Assembly: GCA_030601755.1 (NCBI GenBank)
Contig: JAUWBF010000021.1
Location: 1-46,915 of the forward strand
Source: Verrucomicrobiota bacterium
GTDB taxonomy: Bacteria > Verrucomicrobiota > Verrucomicrobiia > Opitutales > Opitutaceae
Direction of reading: 5' to 3'
DNA: 46,915 nucleotides
Positions 25,052 through 34,465 of the stretch are shown in pieces. Both the position numbers and the translations under genes were made by a program. The notes beneath the pieces were generated by a model. That model did no database searches and was not told where the DNA came from. It saw nothing but the letters and a program-made list of their open reading frames with translations. How positions within the stretch are numbered: the first letter of the stretch is position 1; the number at the start of each line of letters is the position of its first letter.

Positions 25052-27183
25052 GGCTGGGCGGGCTGCTCGGCGGCGGTGGCCTCGGTTTCGGCGGTGGAGG
25101 GCAGGGCGGGCGCGGCGGCGGGGCGGGCGTCGATGACGGCCTTGATGGCCTTGCCCTGCGGGTTTTTCTCCAGGCGCTGGATGACCTCGGCGTTGTCGAT
25201 GGCGGTGTTGTTGGTCAACACGACGGGACGCAGGAAGAAGACGAGGTCGGTGCGGGTGTTGCTGCGGGAGCGCCGGCCGAAGAGGTCGCCGATGATCGGG
25301 ATGGGGCCGAGGCGGCTGGTGGTCTTCGAGTTGCTGTTTCGCTGGAGGCCGCCGAGCACGATGATGTCGCCGTTGTTGGCGCTGACGAAGGAGGTGGTGG
25401 TGCGGCGGCCGATGCGGGGCTGCTCGTTGCCGTCGATGATGACGGTGCCGAGCACGTCCTCGACCTCCTGCTCGACCTCGAGCTGCACGGAGCCGTCGGG
25501 GCCGATCAGCGGCGTCACCATCAAACGGATACCGATCTCCTGCTGGGTGACGGTGGAGGATGTGGTGAGGCCGGAGGTGCTGCCGGAGGCGGCGCTGGTG
25601 GTGCCGGAGATGACGGGGCGGGTCTCGCCGACGAAGATCTCGGCCTCCTTGTTGTGGGAGGTGACGATGGTCGGAACGGAGAGGATGGTGGTGTTGTTCT
25701 TGCGTGGCGTGGTGGATAGGCCGATGGCGGCGGTGAGGTTCTGGCCGTAGCCGCTGCTGTCTGCGAAGCCGGTGACGGCTCCGTCGGTGCCGATGCCGCC
25801 GATCGAGGCGCCGGGGCCGGAGGCGAGGAAGCCGGTGAGCTTGTTGTCCTCGACACGCAGGCCGAGGCTGTCAATGCCGCTGGTGGCTTCGTCGCCGAGG
25901 GAGACTTCGGCGATGACGACCTCGATGCGGACTTGGGCGAGCAGGACGTCGATCTTGGCAACGAGTTCCTTGAGCAGGCGGATGTCGTCGGCGGTGCCGG
26001 ACACGACGATGGCGTTGCTGCGTTCGTCGGCGAGGATGGTGAGCAGGCTGCTGAAGGTCTCGGTGGCGGCGGCGTTCTGGACGACGGCGGCGGCGGCGTT
26101 GCCGCCGGGGGGGGCGACGGGCTGCGCGGGGGTGCGGTTGTTTTGACGGGCGTTGCTTTCCTGGCCGGCGGTGCGGGCGGCGGCGGTCTGGCCGGTGACG
26201 AGCTGGCTGAGCAGGGTGGCGACGTCGGCGGCCTCGGCGTTGTTGAGCTTGATGACGTCGGTGCGGGTGTTGGGGTCGGCGCGGACGTCGAGTTGGGCGA
26301 TGAGGTCGTCGAAGAACTGTTGCTGGCGGGCGTCGCTGATGAGGATGACCTTGTTGGTGCGATCGTCGGCCTGGTAGGTGGTGGTGGTGCCGATCTGCGC
26401 GGCAAGGGGACCGGAGAGGAGCGTGCGGAGCTTGTTGACCACGTCGCTGGCCTTGGCGAATTGCAGCGTGTAGGACTTGGAGGCGACCCCGGCGAGGATG
26501 GGGCGGTCGAGCTGCTGGATGAGGGTCTCGATGCGCTGGAGGTTGGCGACCGAGTCGGTGATGAGCACGGCGTTGGCCTTCTCGAAGACGACGGGAGCGG
26601 CGCCGAGGGCCTGGTTGAGCAGGGTGCTGGCCTGGGGCACGAACTCGGTGACGCGCAGGAAGTCGAGTTGGAAGAGCTTGGCGGCGATGCGGCCGCTGGG
26701 GGGGAGGTTGAGCGCGCTGCCCTCGATGAGTTCCGGGGCCTCGCTGCGCACGAGGTTGAGCGCGGTGGCCTTGATGAAGCGGTCGCCCATGGGGGTGAGG
26801 GCGACGCCGTTCATGTTGAGCAGGGTTTCGATGGCCTGGAGGGCCTCGCCCTTGGTGACCTGCTTGGGGAGCGTGAGGGTGTAGGTGGTGGCGGGCAGGG
26901 ACTGCGGACGGAGGATGGTGCGGCCGGTCCAGCGTTCGACGAGGTCGAGGACCTGGGCGAGGCTCTCGTCGCGCATGAGGATCTGGCTGACCATCGGCTC
27001 GGCGGCGGCGGTCTGGCTGAGGAGGCCGCTGCCGGCGGGAGCGGCGGGGGTGGCGACCACGGGAACCGCGAGGGGCGCGGGGGGCTCGGTGGTTTGCTGG
27101 GCGGTGGCCAGGCTGGTCAGGGAAAAAAAGGCGAGGGCGCCCGGGACGAGCCGGACGGGGGCGTGCGAGGGGATGAGGCGCAT
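25048..27183 (-). CDS. gspD: type II secretion outer-membrane secretin GspD
   Basis: A 711-residue secretin. The signal peptide ends near ...LTSLATAQQ. An N0-like domain (residues ~60-140) is followed by repeated N1-N3 domains (ANAVLITDSVANLQRIETLI, DRTNKVILISD..., ERSNAIVVSGTADDIRLLKELV). The C-terminal secretin barrel has VPTIVTSHNKEAEIFVGE, EIGIRLMVTPLI and GDIIVLGGL...IPIIGDLFGRRS. It forms the outer-membrane channel. It leads the gspD-gspE-gspF set; pseudopilins and other Gsp genes are not in the window. Confidence 0.93.
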   Translation of the reverse strand: MRLIPSHAPVRLVPGALAFFSLTSLATAQQTTEPPAPLAVPVVATPAAPAGSGLLSQTAAAEPMVSQILMRDESLAQVLDLVERWTGRTILRPQSLPATTYTLTLPKQVTKGEALQAIETLLNMNGVALTPMGDRFIKATALNLVRSEAPELIEGSALNLPPSGRIAAKLFQLDFLRVTEFVPQASTLLNQALGAAPVVFEKANAVLITDSVANLQRIETLIQQLDRPILAGVASKSYTLQFAKASDVVNKLRTLLSGPLAAQIGTTTTYQADDRTNKVILISDARQQQFFDDLIAQLDVRADPNTRTDVIKLNNAEAADVATLLSQLVTGQTAAARTAGQESNARQNNRTPAQPVAPPGGNAAAAVVQNAAATETFSSLLTILADERSNAIVVSGTADDIRLLKELVAKIDVLLAQVRIEVVIAEVSLGDEATSGIDSLGLRVEDNKLTGFLASGPGASIGGIGTDGAVTGFADSSGYGQNLTAAIGLSTTPRKNNTTILSVPTIVTSHNKEAEIFVGETRPVISGTTSAASGSTSGLTTSSTVTQQEIGIRLMVTPLIGPDGSVQLEVEQEVEDVLGTVIIDGNEQPRIGRRTTTSFVSANNGDIIVLGGLQRNSNSKTTSRLGPIPIIGDLFGRRSRSNTRTDLVFFLRPVVLTNNTAIDNAEVIQRLEKNPQGKAIKAVIDARPAAAPALPSTAETEATAAEQPAQP

Positions 27184-27292
27184 GAGATACGGGGAGACGC
27201 CGTGTCAGGCGTTTAGGCTACACAGTGGTTTGAAAAAACGGGCCGGGGCAACGCAAAGAAAGCATCGGGGTGAAATGTCGCCGGGTATTCAC

Positions 27293-27324
27293 AAAAAAAC
27301 CGCCGGTCTGCGGGGACCGGCGGT
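27293..27324 (-). terminator. intrinsic terminator of the class V aminotransferase gene
   Basis: A 10-bp stem (ACCGCCGGTC / GACCGGCGGT, 27299-27308 with 27315-27324) followed on the minus strand by seven Ts, 53 bases after the aminotransferase stop. It separates that gene from gspD. Confidence 0.9.
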
Positions 27325-27376
27325 CGAGGGAGTGGCGGTTGTCGCGAGGGGTGGCGCGAACGGCGCGCGGGGCGGC

Positions 27377-28474
27377 TCAGGCGGCCGGCAGCACGGGCGT
27401 CTCGGCGAGGGCGGCGTCGAAGGCCTTGAGCATCGCGGCGATGGTCTCGTCGGTCTCGTCGCCCATGTTGGAGATGCGGAAGGTCTTGCCCTTGAGCTTG
27501 CCGTAGCCGCCGTCGATGACGAGGCCGTGCTTGGACTTGAGGGTCTTGTTGAGCGCGGACAGGTCGTAGTTGAGGTTGTTGGCGAAGCAGTTGAGGGCGA
27601 GGGAGCCGTAGCCGTCCTTGGGGAAGAGCTTGAAGCCCTTGGCGAGGACGTGGTCCTTAACGGTCTTGTTCAGGCGGGCGTGGCGGGCGTAGCGGTTGGC
27701 GGCGCCCTCGGCCTTGATGTCCTCGAGCTTGGACTTGAGCGCATAGATAAGCGCGATGGTCGGGGTGCTCGGGGTCATGCCCTTTTCGTGGTTGGCCTGG
27801 AACTCGACGAAGTCGAAGTAGTAGCCGCGGTCGGTGACCTCGGCGGCGCGGTCGAGGGCCTTCTTGGAAACGGAGCAGAGGGCGAGGCCGGGGGGGAGGG
27901 CGAGGGCCTTCTGCGAGCCGGTGATGAGCACGTCGATGCCGAGCTCGTCCTTCTTGATCGGGAGGACGCTGAAGGAGCTGACGGTGTCGACGATGGCGAT
28001 GACCTCGGGGAACTCGCGGACGACGGCCATGAGGGCGTCGATGTCGCTCATGCAGCCGCAGGAGGTCTCGTTGTGGATGATGGTGACGGCGTCAAAGCCG
28101 CCCTTGTCGAGCTCGGCGCGGACGGCGGCGGGGTCGACGGGCTGGCCCCAGTCGAATTTGAGGGCGACGGCTTCCTTGCCGCAGCGCTTGGAGACGTCGT
28201 TCCACTTGTCGGAGAACGCGCCGTTCATGCAGTTGAGCACTTTCTTGCCGGGGCGCACGACGTTGCGGATGGCGCCTTCCATCACGCCCCAGGCGCTGCT
28301 GGTGGAGATGTAGACCGGGTCCTTGGTGTAGAAAAGCTCCTGCAAGTCCGGCTGGATGGACTCGTAGAGCTTCACGAAATCGGGGCTGCGATGCCCGATC
28401 ATGCCTTGGGCCATGGCCTGCAGCGTCTTGTCGGATACGGCGATGGGGCCGGGGATGAACAGTTTGTAGCTCAT
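27377..28474 (-). CDS. class V PLP-dependent aminotransferase (alanine-glyoxylate / serine-pyruvate type)
   Basis: A 365-residue aminotransferase of fold type I class V. It starts MSYKLFIPGPIAVSDKTL with GHRSPDF, as in alanine-glyoxylate and serine-pyruvate aminotransferases. D163 (VDTVSS) should hold the pyridine ring and K189 in TGSQKALALPPG is the PLP lysine. The substrate could be serine/glyoxylate or phosphoserine; sequence alone does not decide. The frame is open for 99 codons upstream, but that part lacks family similarity and runs beyond the lpxK start, so the Met at 28474 is chosen. It is divergent from lpxK. Confidence 0.87.
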   Translation of the reverse strand: MSYKLFIPGPIAVSDKTLQAMAQGMIGHRSPDFVKLYESIQPDLQELFYTKDPVYISTSSAWGVMEGAIRNVVRPGKKVLNCMNGAFSDKWNDVSKRCGKEAVALKFDWGQPVDPAAVRAELDKGGFDAVTIIHNETSCGCMSDIDALMAVVREFPEVIAIVDTVSSFSVLPIKKDELGIDVLITGSQKALALPPGLALCSVSKKALDRAAEVTDRGYYFDFVEFQANHEKGMTPSTPTIALIYALKSKLEDIKAEGAANRYARHARLNKTVKDHVLAKGFKLFPKDGYGSLALNCFANNLNYDLSALNKTLKSKHGLVIDGGYGKLKGKTFRISNMGDETDETIAAMLKAFDAALAETPVLPAA

Positions 28475-28634
28475 GAAAAAAAGTCGGTGGATGCTCGACG
28501 GGAGGGGCGGGGAGACCAATAAGGTGGTCTGTCCGACCGTTGCCGCCGCGGCGTGAAAACCATCAGGAAAGCGCCACCGGCGGCGGACCGTCAAACCCAT
28601 TCCCAGCTCCCTTTTTCGCCCGCCCAACCGGTTC

Positions 28635-29846
28635 ATGTCCTCCTGGCTCAAGCGCAAGCTCACCCAATTCGAACAATTCGCGATCGACGTCATCTTCGGC
28701 CGTCGCGACGACATGGCGGCCAACGTTTTCGCCGGGTTTCTGCTGGCGCTCTCGTGGTTGTTCAGCGGCATCGTGCAGACCCGGCTCTGGCTCTACCGCA
28801 AACGTATCCTGCACGACCAGCCGCTCGGCTGTCTCGTCGTCGTGGTGGGCAACCTCACCGTCGGCGGCACCGGCAAGACCCCCGTCGTGGAAACCTTTGC
28901 CCGCGCCCTCCGCGACCGCGGCCGCAAGGTCGCCATCCTCTCCCGCGGCTACAAGAGCAAGGCCCCGCCCGCCTGGAAGAAGGCCTGGTATTGGATCACC
29001 CACACCTCAGAACCGCCGCCGCGCATCGTCAGCGACGGGCAAAAGGTTCTCCTGGACTCCGAGGTGGCCGGCGACGAACCCTTCATGCTCGCCCGCAACC
29101 TCCCCGGCGTCGTCGTCCTCGTGGACAAAAACCGCGTGAAGGCCGGCGCCTACGCCATCAAGCGCTTCGGCTGCGACACCCTCATCCTCGACGACGGCTT
29201 CCAATACCTGCCGCTCAAGGGCCGCCTCAACCTCCTCCTCGTCGACAAGACCAACCCCTTCGGCAACGGCCACCTGCTCCCCCGCGGCATCCTCCGCGAG
29301 CCGGTCAAGCACCTCAAGCGCGCCAGCTACGTCTTCCTCACCAAGTCCAACGGCGAGCGCGACCACGAGCTCGAGGAACTCATCCGCACGCACAATCCCG
29401 GCGCCGAGATCATCGAGTGCGCCCACCGCCCGCAGTTCCTGCAACGCCACGGCGTTCCCGAACGCCGCCCGCTCGAGGACCTCCAAGGCCGCCGCGTCGG
29501 CACCTTCAGCGGCATCGCCGTGCCCGAGAGTTTCGAAAAGTTCGTCCGCGACCTCGGCGGCAAGATCGAGTTCAACCGCCGCTTCCTCGACCACTACCGC
29601 TTCGGCTACGACGACTTCGTGAACATCTTCAGCGAGGCCCTCGAAAAACGCGTCGACTACATCGTCACCACCGAGAAGGACGCCGTGCGCATCCCCGAGG
29701 ACCTGCCCTGTCCCGTGCCCATCTACTACCTGCGCCTGCAGATCGACATCATCCGCGGCGCCTCCGACTTCGACGAGGCCGTTTCCCGCATCTGTTTCCC
29801 GACTTCCGGCTCGCGCTCGCCTTTTGCCGCCGCCGTCGACAACTAA
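28635..29846 (+). CDS. lpxK: tetraacyldisaccharide 4'-kinase
   Basis: A 403-residue LpxK, the inner-membrane kinase that adds the 4'-phosphate to lipid A precursor. An N-terminal hydrophobic helix (~30-52) precedes the P-loop [13 protein letters not shown] (71-83). Then come [16 protein letters not shown], the DDGFQY motif (DDGFQH in most relatives), [10 protein letters not shown] and [14 protein letters not shown]. It implies the cell makes lipid A and so has a true outer membrane. It is about 60 residues longer than the E. coli protein, partly in the [19 protein letters not shown] segment. An M29 peptidase gene follows 18 bases later. Confidence 0.94.
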   Translation: MSSWLKRKLTQFEQFAIDVIFGRRDDMAANVFAGFLLALSWLFSGIVQTRLWLYRKRILHDQPLGCLVVVVGNLTVGGTGKTPVVETFARALRDRGRKVAILSRGYKSKAPPAWKKAWYWITHTSEPPPRIVSDGQKVLLDSEVAGDEPFMLARNLPGVVVLVDKNRVKAGAYAIKRFGCDTLILDDGFQYLPLKGRLNLLLVDKTNPFGNGHLLPRGILREPVKHLKRASYVFLTKSNGERDHELEELIRTHNPGAEIIECAHRPQFLQRHGVPERRPLEDLQGRRVGTFSGIAVPESFEKFVRDLGGKIEFNRRFLDHYRFGYDDFVNIFSEALEKRVDYIVTTEKDAVRIPEDLPCPVPIYYLRLQIDIIRGASDFDEAVSRICFPTSGSRSPFAAAVDN

Positions 29847-29864
29847 ACCTCTTCGCCCAACGCC

Positions 29865-30986
29865 ATGCTCACCGATCCCCGCTTTGACAAACTCGCCGCC
29901 GGCCTCACCGGCTTTTCCTGCGCCCTGAAAAAAGGCGAACGCGTCCTCATCGACGCCTTCGACGTGCCCGACGAGATGGTCGTCGCCCTCGTGCGCGCCG
30001 CCCGCGCCCTCGGCGCGCACCCGCTCGTGCAGATCCACCGCGCCCGCGTCACCCGCGAGCTCATGCTCGGCGCCGAGGAGGCCCAGTTCGCCCCGCACGC
30101 TGAGGTCGAACTCAAGCGCATGGAGAAGATGGACGCCTACATCGCCCTGCGCGGCTCCGACAACATCTTCGAGTCCTCCGACGTGCCCGCCGAACGCGTG
30201 CGAATGTTCTCGCGCCTCATGAAACCCGTGCTCGACCACCGCGTGAACAAGACCAAGTGGGTCGTCCTCCGCTGGCCCACGCCCGCCATGGCCCAGCAGG
30301 CCGGCAAGAGCACCGAGTTCTTCGAGGACTTCTACTTCAAGGTCTGCACCCTCGACTACGCCCGCATGGTCCCCGGCATGAAGGCGCTCAAGGCCCTCAT
30401 GGACAAGACCGACCGCGTGCACATCAAGGGCCCCGGCACCGACCTCACCTTCTCCATCAAGGGCATCGGCTCGCAGATGTGCGGCGGCCTGCGCAACATC
30501 CCCGACGGCGAGGTGTTTTCCTGCCCCGTGAAAGACAGCGTCGAGGGCGTCATCAGCTACAACGCCCCCACCGTCTACCTCGGCTCCTCCTTCGACAACA
30601 TCCGCCTCGTCTTCAAAAAAGGCCGCATCGTCGAGGCCACCTCGAACAATACCAAACGCCTCAACGAGATTCTCGATAGTGACCCCGGCGCCCGCTACAT
30701 CGGCGAGTTCGCCATCGGCTTCAACCCGCACATTCTCGAGCCCATGCGCGACATCCTCTTCGACGAAAAGATCGCCGGCAGTTTCCACTTCACCCCCGGC
30801 CAGGCCTACGAGGGCGTCGGCAACGGCAACAAGAGCCAGGTCCACTGGGACATGGTCAGCATCCAGCGCCCCGAGTGGGGCGGCGGCGAGATCTGGTTCG
30901 ACGGCAAACTCATCCGCAAGGACGGCCACTTCGTCCCCAAGTCGCTCCACAAGCTCAACCCGGAATACCTGCTCGGCAAAGCCTGA
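29865..30986 (+). CDS. aminopeptidase, peptidase family M29
   Basis: A 373-residue M29 metallo-aminopeptidase. The family's metal and catalytic residues can be placed: Glu in IPDGEVF, Glu in [10 protein letters not shown], His and Tyr seven apart in FHFTPGQAY, and His-x-Asp in QVHWDMV. The N-terminal [21 protein letters not shown] is the usual opening of the first domain. It should cleave N-terminal residues from peptides in the cytoplasm using two metal ions. No signal peptide is seen. A family B repeat follows directly. Confidence 0.9.
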   Translation: MLTDPRFDKLAAGLTGFSCALKKGERVLIDAFDVPDEMVVALVRAARALGAHPLVQIHRARVTRELMLGAEEAQFAPHAEVELKRMEKMDAYIALRGSDNIFESSDVPAERVRMFSRLMKPVLDHRVNKTKWVVLRWPTPAMAQQAGKSTEFFEDFYFKVCTLDYARMVPGMKALKALMDKTDRVHIKGPGTDLTFSIKGIGSQMCGGLRNIPDGEVFSCPVKDSVEGVISYNAPTVYLGSSFDNIRLVFKKGRIVEATSNNTKRLNEILDSDPGARYIGEFAIGFNPHILEPMRDILFDEKIAGSFHFTPGQAYEGVGNGNKSQVHWDMVSIQRPEWGGGEIWFDGKLIRKDGHFVPKSLHKLNPEYLLGKA

Positions 30987-30990
30987 GAAA

Positions 30991-31073
30991 TTTAATCACG
31001 GAAACACGGAAGCACGGAAATCTGAGCAACACTATCCGTTCTGCTTCCGTGTTTCCGTGCTTCCGTGATTAAA
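30991..31073. repeat. interspersed inverted repeat, family B
   Basis: Arms of 28 bases (30991-31018 and 31046-31073) pair at 26 of 28 positions; each is built of CACGGAA/TTCCGTG units with an outer TTTAATCACGG. It ends two bases before the start codon of the deaminase gene, removing any room for a separate ribosome binding site. Confidence 0.87.
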
Positions 31074-31075
31074 AA

Positions 31076-32062
31076 ATGACCGACGCCGAGTTTATCCAGT
31101 CCCTTCCAAAGACCGAGACGCACCTGCACATCGAGGGCGCGCTGCCCTACGAGCTGCTGCGGACGCTGGATCCGGCGACGTATCCGGAAAATCCTTACTT
31201 TTACGAACCGGATTTTCGCTTCGAGTCGTTCCCCAAGTTCGACGAGGTCCTGCTCGGCCACGCTCTCCCGTGGTATGTTTCTGCCGAGCGCTATCACGAG
31301 GCGGCCAAGGCGATCTTCGCCCGCCACGTCGCGCAGAACGTCCGCTACGTGGAGACGTCCTTTCATCTGCCCGTCGCGATGTTCACCAACACGCCTGCCG
31401 CCGAACTCATCGCCGCCATCCGCAGCGCCGTGCCCGCCGGTTTGGAGGTGCGCATCTTCGCCGGCATGCTCCGCACCGACTACACCGGTCCGATGCAGGC
31501 GATCATCGACGACCTCGTGAACCTGGAGGACCTCGCCGGCGTCGACCTGCACGGCTATGAGCCCGTGCCGACCGAGGCTTGGACCGCGTCGGTGTGGCAA
31601 CGTCTGCGCGACGCCGGCAAGGTCACCAAGTGCCACGCCGGCGAGTTTGACGGGGCACGCCGCGTGCGCGAGGCCATCGAGCAGCTCGGGGTCACTCGTG
31701 TGCAGCACGGCATCCGCGCCATCGAGGATCCCGCCGTGGTGGCGCTCGCCGCCGAACGCGGCGTCACCTTCGACGTGTGCCCGATCAGCAACGTCCGCTT
31801 ACAGGTTGCGCCGTCGCTCTCCGCCCACCCCCTGCGCCGCCTGACCGAGGCCGGCGTGCGTTGCACCATCAGCACCGACGACCCGTTGGTCTTCGGCAAC
31901 ACGCTCAACGGCGAATACGCCGCGCTCGCCGCCGAGGCCGGCTACACCCGTGCCGAGCTCGCGCAACTGGCGCGCAACGGCTGGGCCGTCGCTTCGGTCG
32001 ACACCGCCACCCGCGACGTCGCGCTCGGGGAAATCGACCGACTGGCGCACGTTCACGTCTGA
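31076..32062 (+). CDS. adenosine/adenine deaminase-family enzyme
   Basis: A 328-residue member of the adenosine deaminase family. Metal and catalytic motifs are present: HLHIEG (H16, H18), CHAGE (catalytic Glu), VQHGIRA and STDDPLVFG (Asp pair). It may deaminate adenosine or adenine, or an unrelated purine or aminofutalosine; family members vary and the key specificity residues cannot be read with certainty. The ATG sits directly after a family B repeat with no Shine-Dalgarno sequence. A family A repeat follows its stop by about 20 bases. Confidence 0.85.
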   Translation: MTDAEFIQSLPKTETHLHIEGALPYELLRTLDPATYPENPYFYEPDFRFESFPKFDEVLLGHALPWYVSAERYHEAAKAIFARHVAQNVRYVETSFHLPVAMFTNTPAAELIAAIRSAVPAGLEVRIFAGMLRTDYTGPMQAIIDDLVNLEDLAGVDLHGYEPVPTEAWTASVWQRLRDAGKVTKCHAGEFDGARRVREAIEQLGVTRVQHGIRAIEDPAVVALAAERGVTFDVCPISNVRLQVAPSLSAHPLRRLTEAGVRCTISTDDPLVFGNTLNGEYAALAAEAGYTRAELAQLARNGWAVASVDTATRDVALGEIDRLAHVHV

Positions 32063-32072
32063 CCAACGACGC

Positions 32073-33566
32073 ATGCGCTTTTCTTTAACGCAAAGACGCA
32101 AAGGCGCAAAGGTCGTGGTCTTTCGCCAGTGGAGTTCGCTGGCATTCTTTGCGCCTTTGCGACTTTGCGTTAAAAGAGCGACGTTATTGACCCTGTTCAC
32201 CTCGGCCATGTTCGTCGCGCAGGCCGAGCCGGTGCGCATCACCTACTGGGAAAAATGGGCGGGCTTCGAGGCCGAGGCCATGCGTGCGGTGGTCGACCAG
32301 TTCAACACCTCGCAGGACCGCATCGTCGTCGACTTCGTCTCGATCTCGCAGATCGACCGCAAGCTCATCGTCGCCACCGCCGGCGGCAATCCGCCCGACG
32401 TCGCCGGCATCTGGTTCGCGCAGATGTCGTCCTTCGCCGACCGCGCCGCGCTCACACCGCTCGACGACTTCATCCGGCGCGACACCGGCTCCGAGCCGAC
32501 CGCCTGGCTCGACGCCAACTACACGCCGGTGTTCGCCGACATGCAGCGCTACCGAGGCCGCGTCTTCGCGCTGATATCGGCGCCCAGCACCGTCGCGCTC
32601 TACTGGAACAAGACCGCCTTTCGCGAGGCCGGCCTCGATCCGGAAAAACCGCCGCGCACGCTGGCCGAGCTCGACGCGATGTCGCGCCAACTCACGCGCC
32701 GCGACCCGCGGACCGGCGCGTTGCTGGCGACCGGATTTTTGCCGCAGGAGCCCGGCTGGTTTTCCTACGCGTATCCGGCGTGGTTCGGCGGTCGGTTGGT
32801 CGACGACGACGGCCGCGTCGCGCTGGCCGGCGATCCGGCCAACCTCGCCGCCGCGCGTTGGGAACGCGGTTTTCCGCAAACCCTCGGCGTGGACGAACTG
32901 AAGGGGTTTGCCGGTGGCTTCGGTTCCTTCGCGTCGACGCAGCAGGCGTTTTTCACGGGCCGCGTGGCGATGGTTTTTCAAGGCGCGTGGTATGACCGCT
33001 TCATCGCGCGCTACGCGCCCGGGCTCGACTACGGCGTGGCCGCCTGGCCCGAGGCGGCCGGCCGCGAGCCGGGGCCGCCCGGGCAGGCGTTTACCGTGGC
33101 CGATGCCGACCTGTTGGTCATCCCGCGCGGCGCGGCCCATCCCGAGGCGGCCTGGGAATTCATCCGTTACGCGACGTCGGCCAACCTAGGCGCGACCAGT
33201 CGCGACGAATTGCGCGGCGTCGAGCTGCTTTGCTTCGGTCACCAAAAACCGTCGCCGCTCAAGCAGTGGAGCCCGTGGTTCGCGGCCAATCATCCCAATC
33301 CCAACATCGGTGTCTTTCGTCGCCTCTCCGAAAGCCCGCGGGCGTGGCACGTGCCGAAGATCGGTGTCTGGACCGAATACCTGCGCGAATACAATGCCGC
33401 CACCCAACGCCTGCGCCTGCTGCTCGCCGAACCCGACGAGGCGTGGGACTACGTGCAGCGCCGCGTCGGCGCGTCGCTCGAGCGCCACGAGCGCAGCGTC
33501 GAACGCCAGGCCGGCGCCGCCGTCGCGGAATCGTCCGCGGCCGAACCAACGGAGGGCGCGCCGTGA
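32073..33566 (+). CDS. sugar ABC transporter substrate-binding protein
   Basis: An extracellular solute-binding protein of family 1 (MalE-like). The mature part begins near AEPVRITYWEKWAGFEAEAM, with STVALYWNKTAF, FFTGRVAMVFQGAWY and AAHPEAAWEFIRYATS typical of sugar binders. From ATG 32073 it has 497 residues, and residues ~5-34 are encoded by a family A repeat. The true signal peptide is probably the later KRATLLTLFTSAMFVAQA. A non-ATG start after the repeat (for example TTG near 32186) cannot be excluded. It is coupled to the first permease gene. Confidence 0.83.
   Translation: MRFSLTQRRKGAKVVVFRQWSSLAFFAPLRLCVKRATLLTLFTSAMFVAQAEPVRITYWEKWAGFEAEAMRAVVDQFNTSQDRIVVDFVSISQIDRKLIVATAGGNPPDVAGIWFAQMSSFADRAALTPLDDFIRRDTGSEPTAWLDANYTPVFADMQRYRGRVFALISAPSTVALYWNKTAFREAGLDPEKPPRTLAELDAMSRQLTRRDPRTGALLATGFLPQEPGWFSYAYPAWFGGRLVDDDGRVALAGDPANLAAARWERGFPQTLGVDELKGFAGGFGSFASTQQAFFTGRVAMVFQGAWYDRFIARYAPGLDYGVAAWPEAAGREPGPPGQAFTVADADLLVIPRGAAHPEAAWEFIRYATSANLGATSRDELRGVELLCFGHQKPSPLKQWSPWFAANHPNPNIGVFRRLSESPRAWHVPKIGVWTEYLREYNAATQRLRLLLAEPDEAWDYVQRRVGASLERHERSVERQAGAAVAESSAAEPTEGAP
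32084..32174. repeat. interspersed inverted repeat, family A copy 3, within a coding frame
   Basis: Arms of 28 bases at its two ends pair at 27 of 28 positions (outer TTTAACGCAAAG / CTTTGCGTTAAA). It lies in the same frame as the substrate-binding protein and contains no stop in that frame, being translated as LTQRRKGAK...FAPLRLCVK. Confidence 0.87.
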
Positions 33567-34462
33567 CCGCCACCGATCTCAGGCGCCTGCGCGCCGGCCT
33601 CGCGTTCACCGCGCCGTGGATCGTGGGCTTCGCGGTCTTCACCCTCTACCCGGTGGTGGCGTCGTTGTATTTCAGTTTCTGCGACTACTCGATCTTGCAG
33701 CGCCCGCTGTGGATCGGCCTGGAGAACTACCGGACGCTGGCAGGCGACGACGTATTCTGGATTTCACTACGCAACACGCTCTGGTTCGCGGGCGCGGCCG
33801 TGCCGCTGGGCACGGTGACGTCGCTGGCGCTGGCGTTGCTGCTTAACCAGGACGTGCGTGGACGGGCGTTTTTCCGGACGCTGTTTTTCCTGCCGTCGAT
33901 CGTGCCGTTGGTGGCGTCGGCGATGTTGTGGCTGTGGATTTTCAACGGCTCGTCGGGCTTGCTCAACCAAGTGCTCGCGCCGGTTTTCGCGCTGTGGGGC
34001 GGCGCGCCGCCGGCGTGGCTGGGCGACCCGGCGTGGGCCAAGCCCGCGCTGGTGCTGATGAGCGCGTGGGGCGCGGGTCACAGCATGATCATCTACCTCG
34101 CCGGTCTGCAGAACGTGCCGCGCGAGCTCTACGAGTCGGCCGATCTCGACGGGGCGGGGGCGTGGTCGAAGTTCTGGCACATCACGCTGCCGGTCATCTC
34201 GCCGGTCATCTACTTCAACGTCGTCATGGGCATCATCGGCGCGATGCAGGTGTTCACGACCGCGTTCGTCATGACCGGCGGCACCGACGGCAACCCGGCG
34301 CGCTCGACGTTGTTCTACGCGCTGTATCTGTTCTCGAGCGCGTTCTACGACCTGCGCATGGGCTACGCCTCGGCGATGGCGTGGATATTGTTTTTGTTGA
34401 TCGCCACGCTCACGTGGATCGCGACGCGCGTGGCCGCGCGCAAGGTGCACTACAACGACTGA
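33563..34462 (+). CDS. sugar ABC transporter permease (MalF-like)
   Basis: A 299-residue binding-protein-dependent permease with six helices. FTAPWIVGFAVFTLYPVVAS is helix 1, NTLWFAGAAVPLGTVTSLALALLLN starts the permease domain, and the EAA loop is ELYESADLDGAGAWSKFWHITLP. The GTG start overlaps the binding-protein stop (GTGA) and has a good GGAGG 7 bases upstream, so the earlier in-frame starts are rejected. It works with the next permease. No ATPase gene is present, so a shared MsiK/UgpC-type ATPase elsewhere is expected. Confidence 0.9.
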   Translation: MTATDLRRLRAGLAFTAPWIVGFAVFTLYPVVASLYFSFCDYSILQRPLWIGLENYRTLAGDDVFWISLRNTLWFAGAAVPLGTVTSLALALLLNQDVRGRAFFRTLFFLPSIVPLVASAMLWLWIFNGSSGLLNQVLAPVFALWGGAPPAWLGDPAWAKPALVLMSAWGAGHSMIIYLAGLQNVPRELYESADLDGAGAWSKFWHITLPVISPVIYFNVVMGIIGAMQVFTTAFVMTGGTDGNPARSTLFYALYLFSSAFYDLRMGYASAMAWILFLLIATLTWIATRVAARKVHYND

Positions 34463-34465
34463 GCC

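Noticed and set aside
23363-25750. 795-codon plus-strand frame over gspE and gspD
   Set aside because: Val/Gly/Asp/Glu repeats with no motif; the minus-strand GspE and GspD carry all family motifs.
28475-28771. 99-residue N-terminal extension of the class V aminotransferase
   Set aside because: No family similarity and it runs antisense into lpxK; family members start at MSYKLFIPGP-like sequence.
29007-30950. 647-codon reverse frame spanning lpxK and the M29 peptidase
   Set aside because: Low-complexity antisense translation crossing two real genes.
33230-33562. Upstream extension of the first sugar permease
   Set aside because: Overlaps the binding protein in another frame; GTG 33563 has a good Shine-Dalgarno sequence and begins at the usual N-terminus.
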